Source: Dipodascopsis uninucleata var. uninucleata (Eukaryota; Ascomycota; Lipomycetes; Lipomycetales; Lipomycetaceae). From it: a stretch of 64,000 nt of DNA. The notes beneath the pieces were generated by a model, which worked only from the letters and a program-made list of their open reading frames with translations, was not told where the DNA came from and did not search any database. A program made the translations under genes and the position numbers. Below, in pieces: positions 56,636-64,000 of this stretch; position 1 is the first letter of the stretch; every line of letters starts with the position of its first letter. Where the stretch lies: contig JAJLTO010000006.1 in assembly GCA_030568195.1 (NCBI GenBank), positions 744,001-808,000 on the forward strand, given 5' to 3'.

Positions 56636-57626
56636 TTCAATAACTATTGACTTATCAATTAGCACAAGTAAGTATGATTCACTTCGGAGTAACTAAGCAG
56701 GTATCGATCGATTGTCTAACTTCAAGAGATCTAATTGTTTTGAAGTGATGGAACAATTCTCATAACTTATATATGCATGCGCTACGAGCACTGTGGTCCA
56801 ATAGTCAATCGTGGTCAGAATAATATTCAATCACGTGATATATCTACCATAGTTGAATCAATTACCCGGCCGCTTGTTTAATCGATAAAGGGAAATAAGA
56901 ACCCGTTTTAGCAGTTCGGATAAGCGCAGCACGAAACATAGCAGATTCATTTACTCTTATTATTATTGCCAGAAATTACTACTACAGGTGTCGATCGTAG
57001 TTATTGAACGTCTTGTAATTAGAATTTATTATAAAGTCATTGTGCGAAGGACGGCCGGAACTGTCATCGCCTTTAGTAGATCCTTTACATCGAGGTCCGC
57101 GACTGATGAGAACAGGTACTATCCTCAGCCGCAGGTCTTACTTGTTCTGATCATAAGGATACAAAAAATGGCAAAACGGCTACCAACTCCAAAAGTGTTT
57201 ATGCTAATGTGTTAATTTTAAGGCACGGCTAGTAGTTTGCGGGTCTTATAGACATATATAATAGCTTCTGCGTTCTCCAATGACTAACATGTGCCAAATT
57301 CTGAAGAAACATTAACACTAGCTGCGATGAAATTTACTTGATACTTTTCAGAAGTGTATATATGCCACGTATATGGCATAAGCGTAACATTATTAAAACA
57401 ATTTCTAAACTAATAAAAAATTTGACCCGGGAAAAAAAGAGCGTCGACTGATGAGTCTCTTCTCTCTATTGCCGTGCTATTAAACGGAGAATTATTCCAG
57501 ATTACGGATATTAGCATACATCAAAGGTCTTTAGATACATTTTCTGTGTATGAGTCTAGCTTTGAGTGCCTGAATCGAAGAATTTGGGAAGAAAATATTT
57601 AAGAACTGAAGCGACCAACAGCAAGC
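56636..57626. promoter_or_regulatory. 991-bp divergent promoter of the hydrolase and mL54
   Basis: An open stretch at 56988-57117 reads RRTAGTVIAFSRSFTSRSAT-like, resembling a mitochondrial presequence, and ends at a GTACTA donor-like site. It has no ATG start and no recognisable continuation, so I do not call a gene. The TCACGTGA palindrome lies at 56831. Confidence 0.4.
56830..56839. promoter_or_regulatory. 10-bp palindrome with TCACGTGA core (Cbf1-type E-box)
   Basis: ATCACGTGAT, 195 bp upstream of the S-formylglutathione hydrolase ATG. Fourth such site in the window. Confidence 0.55.
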
Positions 57627-58128
57627 ATGTTTCCATCATTACAGAGTAGTCTAAGCACAGTGTCAAAACGACAAGTTAGACAGCAACTATCTACTAAAAA
57701 TCTCAAATTTACAGTGAGATATTTCACAGCAAAGACTGCGTTAAATTTTAGCGCGGGAAAATCTCTTTATGAAGGTAAGAATCAATTATGGAGATAATGT
57801 TCTGAATATAACTCTTGTATAATGTTGATGTCGATCGAACTATGAGCATTGGCTAATGTATTTTCATGTTATAGAACACGAAAAGGAAAAGATAGTATCG
57901 TCTGTTCCTGCAGGAACTCGTCTTAGGGGATGCGGCATATTAAACGGTGGAAATGATCCAGAAGCTCTAGCTGATGACCAGTATCCCGACTGGCTTTGGG
58001 AACTGCTTGACGATGAAGCTCAGCAGCGTAGATTAGAGGCAGATCCTGAACGAAAGGCTCGTAAGGAATGGAGAAAGAAGATGCGCCAGAAGATCAAGAC
58101 TGATAACTTTCTCAGAAGCATGAAGTGA
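57627..58128 (+). CDS. MRPL37: mitochondrial large-subunit ribosomal protein mL54 (yeast Mrpl37), two exons
   Basis: CDS join(57627..57774, 57875..58128), 133 aa. Exon 1 is a presequence-like stretch (MFPSLQSSLSTVSKRQVRQQ ..., Lys/Arg/Ser-rich, no acidic residues until its end). After a 100-nt intron (GTAAGA donor, GGCTAATG branch point, TATAG acceptor), exon 2 holds the family core. This is VPAGTRLRGCGILNGGNDPE, then the diagnostic YPDWLWELLDDEAQ, then a basic C-terminal helix (RKEWRKKMRQKIKTDNFLRS). This matches mL54/Mrpl37 in length and motif order. The stop is followed by GTGAGT-like sequence, but the protein already ends where homologues do. Together with mL53 it makes two mitochondrial ribosomal genes in the window. 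Confidence 0.92.
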
Positions 58129-58745
58129 GTCTAGAGTTCTGTTTGAAATCTCGTCGTCTGATATTCTCATCTTCCCATGTATAATGTTATCGCCTATTAC
58201 TTTATATATATTTGTCTACGAGAGTAATTCTTTGCATTTAGGTCACCACAATGTACATAAGATCTTTTTGCTTAATAAAATTTTCTAGAAATGTTTATTC
58301 GTGCTTATCCATGCCTTATTGCCAATGTGTTTTCATTTCTTGCTCTTGCTACAAGGTTATCACGCTATCTAAATTATATCTGACGCAGTTCGTCTTGTAC
58401 TTACATCAGATTTTAAAAATTTGGATGCGTGTTATATTCATTTATTAACAGTCATTTAAGGAACTTGGTGTAGATTTTATATTATAGCTATTGTGAGATC
58501 ATAATGCGAATGTTTTGTTTTGGCACTTTTATAATTTTTATGGTTTTTTGTAATCTTCGCGCTCTTCGAGACTTCCCAATTGGTGTCTGAATTAATTCGA
58601 CCACCACGCCTCGCCAAACTAACAACTAGCAACGTCAGTGCTATCTTACAACTATCATTTCTATCAAATTTACATATTTTACTAGTTAAATACTCTTACG
58701 TTCTTTGTACTTCACTTGTACATCATACATCTATCAATTGAAGTC
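58129..58745. promoter_or_regulatory. 617-bp tandem spacer (RPE1 promoter)
   Basis: AT-rich, with no supported gene. The plus-strand open frame at 58251-58448 is hydrophobic by base composition and shows no family match. Confidence 0.45.
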
Positions 58746-59760
58746 ATGCCTGAAGCTAAAATTGCCCCATCTATACTTGCCGGTAAGTCTGTGTCAAATT
58801 CATAGCAAATGTCATTTTCACAAGTTACGGACATCATACTTCCGAACATAAAATATTGAACAGCACGGCATATTCTTTATGCTATGTTTAGTCAAGGATA
58901 GCTAATAGCTGAGATTGCAAGCATTTCATATTGAATGGATTTATTTGTCAGAGAAGACATTATGTTGTGTTTCGCCGTTGCAATGCTGATATGTATTTGT
59001 CTTGGGTTTGTATGCTATTAGGTGATTTCTCCAATTTAGAGAAGGAGTGCAAGCGAATGATGCACGCTGGCGCAGATTGGTTGCACATCGACATCATGGA
59101 TGGACATTTTGTTCCAAACTTGACAATTGGTGCTCCAGTAGTTACTTGTATTCGCAGTGACTTACCAAAAGGCGAGTCATTCTTTGACTGCCACATGATG
59201 GTTTCTGAGGTATGATTTATTGCAACTGATGTCTACTGAGACGAGGTTTCTTTCTCTATTTTGAATAACTTACGAAACTGATTTGCTGACTGCATATTGT
59301 AATAATACATTAGCCTGAGAGATGGGTCAGTGATTTTGCAAAGGCTGGTGGTGATCTGTATTGCTTCCACTTTGAAGCTACATCTAATCCATCTGCTTTG
59401 ATTGACCAAATCAAGGCGGCAGGTATGCGTGCAGGTTGCGCAATTAAGCCCAAGACACCGGCTTCTGCTGTATTTGATCTCGTTCCAAAGCTTGACATGG
59501 TGCTCGTCATGACTGTGGAGCCAGGATTTGGGGGTCAAAAATTCATGCATAATTGTATGCCAAAGGTGAAGGAGCTTCGCGAGCGATTTCCCGATCTTGA
59601 CATTGAAGTTGATGGAGGCTTGTCTGCTTCTACCATTGATTTCGCTGCAGATGCTGGTGCTAATGTTATTGTTGCTGGTACTGGTATTTTCCATGCCGCT
59701 GATCCGAGCGAAGCCATTAAGATTCTTCGCGACGCTGTTAACAAAAAGCAACTTAAGTAA
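58746..59760 (+). CDS. RPE1: D-ribulose-5-phosphate 3-epimerase, three exons
   Basis: CDS join(58746..58782, 59022..59209, 59314..59760), 223 aa (yeast 238). It interconverts ribulose-5-P and xylulose-5-P in the non-oxidative pentose phosphate pathway. The TIM-barrel landmarks are complete: [10 protein letters not shown] across the first junction, [17 protein letters not shown] (metal-binding His and Asp), [13 protein letters not shown] across the second, [13 protein letters not shown], and [20 protein letters not shown] with the second catalytic Asp. Then [14 protein letters not shown] near the end. Introns of 239 and 104 nt; the second has TTTGCTGAC upstream of CATTAG. All joins keep frame. 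It converges with the aspartic-protease-like gene. Confidence 0.97.
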
Positions 59761-60563
59761 TTCTTTTGTTGATAATTTAAAAGTACAATAGATTCCATAA
59801 AAAGACAATATTGGTCTACAACGTAGTTGTATTTTCGATTATTAAAGAACTTATCTCAACACGACGACCAATCTAATTTTATTAGTAGTATAGTTTATAG
59901 TATTATAATGATTTTGGACTAAGTAGATTAAGTGAGCTGAACTAAATACGATTATATATTAAATTCTTAAGCTAAATATAATTACCTATTCAGCTATAAA
60001 TTTCAGCACTTGATATCCATAACTTACTAGATAATTATATTGCTGAAAAGGACTTGAATAACGCCAAATAATTTTTAACACAATTTTAGAAAAAAGGAAA
60101 ACAGCATGAAAGCTCAATTGTTGTGAGTCTGATAGGAGTATAATAGTGAAAGACGAACAAGTACATCTATAAGAATATCCATCATAGCTCATAATTAAGA
60201 CAGAACTATCTAATCTCCAATAAGTATATAATTGTATTGAAGATAAGCCAATGCAAACAAGAACAAAATTTTAACAAAAAGGGTGCAAACAGGATTGTAT
60301 ATGAAATGCTAAAGCAGCCAACCTGTTAAACATAGTATATATGGTTCTGAGATATATTAGATGCAAGTTATGTCAGTTCTCTTTACCCTTCTCCTTTATC
60401 ATTCGTTCAAAATATTCAGATCTATCAAATGACAGCAGTAACGACACTAGTACTAACCATTGCTGTACTTAAAGGATAGTCAGTGTTATGCTGTTCTCTA
60501 TTGTATGTGGCAAGCATTTACACGATAAATACATAAAAATGATATCGAATATCATAATCAAGA
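59761..60563. other. 803-bp convergent spacer
   Basis: 3' flanks of RPE1 and the protease-like gene. Strongly AT-rich, no gene seen. Confidence 0.5.
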
Positions 60564-61825
60564 TCATACGTGATTGAATTCATCAATAGTTCTGAATCCG
60601 ATTCGTCTTTCCTTGAACTATAGTAAAAACGTTAGTAGCAATTCTCATCTATTTAAATTAGGAATATTGAAGCTTGGCTTACATCAAAAACAGATAAAAC
60701 TCCTTTCAAGTAAGGCTCTCCGATTACCCAGAGACCGTCAAGATCTGCCTCAACCACAGGTCCAACACAATATCCGGAGTCTTCCTTGACTTTACCAAGA
60801 GAAACATCTTTGAAAGGGAAAAGCCAACCAGCATGCTCAATATGAACTTTAGGATTTTCAAAACACGGATAAGACCAGAAACCACCAGAGAGCGGTTGAG
60901 CACCTGAGATGGCATTGTAAAACATGCGAACATCCTCAGAAGGAGCAAGAATAAAAGGGCAATTGACATCTATAACACCCTGAATATTGTCTAGAACCGT
61001 ATTTCCATCTACTAACATGGACTTGAACAAGATCTGCCAAAAACCGTGAGTCTTAACAGGAGCCCAGAGTGGATCGTCGACTTTGTGAGCGACACCTCCA
61101 AGCGAAAGAACAGCACCAATAGCATCATCATCCATCTTGTACTCAATCGCAAACATACTCTCAGCCAATTGTTCACTATCCTTAACATCGAAGAAGTGGC
61201 GAAGTCCAACTTGAGTGAGAGAAGTGTGTGCAAGACCAAACATACCACCAGATGGGTTAAGAGTCTTGACGGACGCCTTAGGAGGCGTGCAGTGTGCAAA
61301 GTCTATCTTAAAGTCGTCCAAACCAATACCAAGAGTATCTAAGGACGCAACACAGTCCCTGAAGACAAGTTTCGACTCAGTAAAATATGTCTGTGACAAC
61401 TCCGAATTAAATCGGACTCCACGAACAGAGGTAGTAGACTCAACCCAGAAATCAGCTGAGGTCATGTCGATATCAAACTGTAAATCCTGAGACGGACTTC
61501 CGAGTCGAACATTTGCAAACCAAGTTCCATCCTCACCAATAGGCGCTAGCTTCTCAGTAAGAGGAACAGCCTTTCTCACAACTCGATTTCCCTGTAATTC
61601 GCGTCTAGTATGGGCGTATCGCGCTAACGTTGCTTTGAGAAGGTTCTTGAAGCGCGGAAGGTTCGCAGGGGTCTCTGCTCTATACACAGCACCTCCTCGT
61701 CTATAGATATCAGTTCTAGCGACAACAGTATCCTGTTGTCCAGAATAAGGCATTAATGCCAATGCTGGGAGTGCTACTGCCAGCAGCAGAGCAATCCAAA
61801 AAAGACTAACAGTAAATGCCTTCAT
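60564..61825 (-). CDS. secreted pepsin-fold (A1) protein with altered active-site motifs, two exons
   Basis: CDS complement(60564..60617, 60683..61825), 398 aa. A signal peptide (MKAFTVSLFWIALLLAVALP) leads a propeptide-like region containing dibasic RR sites. The aspartic-peptidase frame is recognisable: WFANVRLGSPSQDLQFDID, ADFWVES, then SGGMFGLA and a LSLGGVAH lobe link. It also has WVIGEPYLKGVLSVFD and, after a 65-nt intron with GTAAGC and perfect TACTAAC, FKERRIGFRTID. Where active enzymes have D-T-G-S/T, this protein has D-M-T-S (near 118) and D-V-N-C (near 284): both aspartates remain but T-G is replaced in both lobes. Loss of classical peptidase activity is likely (inference). It may be a binding or inhibitor-like homologue. 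No GPI signal is seen. The splice is certain from the conserved C-terminus. Confidence 0.88.
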
Positions 61826-62931
61826 AATAAAAATTTCAGCTTATTTTCGTCGATTCTCTAGTAAATTATCCCAGCGGTGGACTTCTCAGTAACCTCGCTC
61901 CCGTACTGTGTCCCCGATACACTTTACGTATATATATATATATATATATATCTGCGCCAGTCTAAGGTGACTGTGACTATTGATACAACAATCACCTCTA
62001 GCTGCTTGCTCTATACGTATCTGTAACAAACGGAACCGGTACTTATAGAAATAAAGGAGTGTTGTAGCGACCTGACAGATATTTTGCAGCTTTTGCGATA
62101 GTATGCACCTGAAAACTATGCGACTATTTAGTAGCTGAGCAGTCGTTTCCACAGATGTTGCAGCAGCTAACTATTTGGGAACACGTTACACCTTAAAGTT
62201 CGGAACTAACAGCAATGTCCCAGAATCGACACTAAGCCAGCAAATTGCCAGGAGACTAAATGTTCGGGATCCTTGAACTGGAAAGAAGGAATGAATGAAG
62301 AGAGAAGTAAAAGAGACTGGTGATAGTAAGATAGACGAAAATTCGCTGCTGTAGATAGTCACTTCGATGGTTCTAGAGGACAGTGGTTGCAACACTTTGC
62401 CTATAAGTAATGGGACAAAAAATTTTAAATGGACGCAACTTAATGCGAATATAAACTATAAATGAAATTTAAGCTTCTAAATAGTCAAAAATGCGTTTTA
62501 TCAAAATTTAATATATTTACTTTCAGCCAATGCACTCTTCTTTTACACGCCAGGGAAAAGTTTCGCTCGCCACGAAGACGTGGTGTCTTCGTAGACAGTA
62601 CGGACGCATGCAAACAATTTTTTTAATTGATAGTCCTGAGATTGTTCAGGTCGCTTGGCGGTAAGAGATGGAGAATGGAGCGTTTAAGGGGCGCTTTCTC
62701 TAAAGTGGCACAAAATGCCATGTGCTGCAAATGAGGTTCTGATCTATGTTGAGTATGCTGGGCGGGAGTGCTCGCCAGCGTAGTCCCAATTGTAGAAAAA
62801 TATTCTTCCTGTGCTGCAGCATCAATCGAAACTAGCACGCTTGTATGTAAAATCGACAAATTTCACCTCTAATGGACAAAGCCAAATTCAAACTCAATCT
62901 AGCTGACAACTAAAGTCTCCTACGACTGACT
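61826..62931. other. 1.1-kb region without a supported gene
   Basis: Promoter of the protease-like gene on the left. A minus-strand open frame at 62623-62859 shows no family resemblance. It contains a (TA)n tract and, at 62572-62592, a perfect 8-bp inverted repeat (ACGAAGAC, 5-nt loop, GTCTTCGT). Confidence 0.45.
61929..61951. repeat. (TA)n microsatellite
   Basis: An uninterrupted TA dinucleotide run of 23 bp about 100 bp upstream of the protease-like gene's start. Confidence 0.9.
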
Positions 62932-63168
62932 ATGTTTTCTACTTGGCTTTTAAAACTCACCCTAAATTCTAACGACTTGCAAGCTGATTTCGCTCCCGTT
63001 GTCACTGTTGGCGGTTTGTATTCTTATTGTTTGCATTTTACTTTATTCTGTTTCTTTTAATTTTTATGCTATATTACACGCTCTGTAGCCACCATTGCTG
63101 CCGCGGCAATAGTCCTGGTTCTACGGATCATCTTCGTGATCAGGCTTCACGATCAAATCACGAACTGA
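62932..63168 (+). CDS. possible small single-span membrane protein, 53 aa, two exons
   Basis: CDS join(62932..63013, 63089..63168). Exon 1 (MFSTWLLKLTLNSNDLQADF, APVVTVG) ends at an unusual GTTTGT donor. A 75-nt T-rich intron ends CTCTGTAG. Exon 2 (ATIAAAAIVLVLRIIFVIRL, HDQITN) supplies one membrane span and a short tail, in frame to a stop. The polar N-terminus, single span and size fit small ER or mitochondrial subunits, but I recognise no family. The weak donor and missing homology keep this tentative; the clear polypyrimidine tract and the non-AT-driven Ala/Val/Ile span favour it. Confidence 0.45.
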
Positions 63169-64000
63169 GAGCTATTGACGTCCGCAGGGAAAGCGCATGA
63201 GGTCAGCAAATCAAAAAGAAAAAAGTAAAAAATAAAAGAAAAAGGAGTGCGAGCCTTGTGTTGCTGTTTCATCTATCGACAATTGATATCTGCAAATCAC
63301 GCTCTTGATACTTCTAGTCTGCTTTAACACCCTAGAATCCGCTGGTCCCTTGTGTCCCCTGACAACATTGTGCGTTTTAGATATCGTAGAAATCCATCGA
63401 CCAGGAGTAAAATGCTTGCTAAAGTGCGAGATGCAGTAGATCCAGTCGACAGATAGATGCTGGGAGGACCTACTAAAGGCTCTCCTACGAAAAGTGGTCT
63501 GAAGATAGAGTTCTACAGGGCAGTATGTTCCATAGTATAAAGGACTATATTTTGTACTTGTCGCACCGCATATATACTTACTACTGAGCTCTGTCTGTAG
63601 CATATAACGCCTATTCCAAAACGCGTTAGAGTATGAAGACGCATCTTACTATAAACAACTCTATAGTGAGTGCCATTTCGTGCGCCTTTCGCGCACACCT
63701 GGTGCATGCGCTGTTAGTGAGCAGCTAGACGAAATAAATTCTGTCTGCGGCAGCAATCTCTCGTTATTCAAACCTCGATCCGCAAGCCGTGCTTTATTTA
63801 ATGGCATGCAAGCTACGCCTCGGTATTAAGAGAAAACACGCTGTGTGCTCTCTCGTCGGCTTTGAAGATGTGGTGGACCGATACTTTTGTGCCCCAAGCA
63901 TGAAAATCTAGCACACTTTCTAGCAGCTCTCGATGGAATTTGCTGATCCTAATTCATCAAAATCTTCGAGAAAAAATGCTGACTAGATACTGGCTATTCC
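63169..64000. other. 832-bp right-edge region without a supported gene
   Basis: Short open frames occur on both strands (for example an ATG at 63801 with 35 codons and one at 63932 with 18 codons), but none has family resemblance or clear splice support. This may be the promoter of a gene beyond the window. Confidence 0.4.

Noticed and set aside
56988-57215. Presequence-like plus-strand frame
   Set aside because: Starts at GTG rather than ATG, contains acidic residues in the supposed presequence, and leads to no recognisable mature protein.

Overview
The window looks like a gene-dense, AT-rich nuclear chromosome segment of an ascomycete yeast. I assigned about 30 genes on both strands, nearly all orthologues of single-copy fungal housekeeping genes. 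Two traits limit the lineage. Introns are very frequent: more than 40 can be placed by homology, mostly 35-250 nt, with donors such as GTAAGT, GTATGT or GTGAGT and CTAAC/CTAAT/CTGAC branch points. A mitochondrial-type 3-hydroxyacyl-CoA dehydrogenase is present, which argues against Saccharomyces and Schizosaccharomyces. An early-diverging, intron-rich yeast (Trigonopsis/Lipomyces-like, or Taphrinomycotina) fits best. The genus cannot be read from this sequence.

Layout. 0-14 kb: a possible gene start at the left edge, the rRNA-processing nuclease Las1, a Utr1-type NAD kinase, an F-box/WD40 protein, an ARN/Sit-type siderophore transporter, an orphan, mitochondrial ribosomal protein mL53 (three exons), a coiled-coil orphan and the Ups2 lipid-transfer protein. 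14-31 kb: a mitochondrial single-span protein, neutral trehalase (five exons), the spliceosomal HAT protein Clf1 (short at its C-terminus), a 74-residue orphan, dynein light chain LC8 (six exons, several tiny), Rpb2 and 3-hydroxyacyl-CoA dehydrogenase. 31-46 kb: an Fhl1-like FHA/forkhead factor, an unassembled membrane-protein-like stretch, a Tda3-like FAD oxidoreductase, an EI24/Lds-like membrane protein, importin Kap114 (eight exons), Rev7 and a 137-residue orphan. 46-64 kb: tRNA dihydrouridine synthase Dus2/Smm1, CAF-1 subunit Cac2, Dcr2 phosphatase, a mitochondrial Trm61-like methyltransferase, S-formylglutathione hydrolase, mL54, ribulose-phosphate epimerase, a secreted aspartic-protease-like protein with altered active-site motifs, and a 53-residue membrane protein.

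I see no transposon, retroelement, virus copy, tRNA, rRNA or CRISPR array. The genes do not form one pathway. The recurring themes are mitochondrial translation and lipid handling (mL53, mL54, Ups2, Trm61-like, HBD), RNA processing (Las1, Clf1, Dus2, Rpb2) and chromatin or genome maintenance (Cac2, Rev7). The most system-like signal is a TCACGTGA palindrome in four separate divergent promoters. This is a Cbf1-type site, in the same window as an Fhl1-like factor. I found no clear previously undescribed system. The best oddities are the degenerate aspartic-protease homologue, the shortened Clf1, the LC8 micro-exons and the palindrome set.
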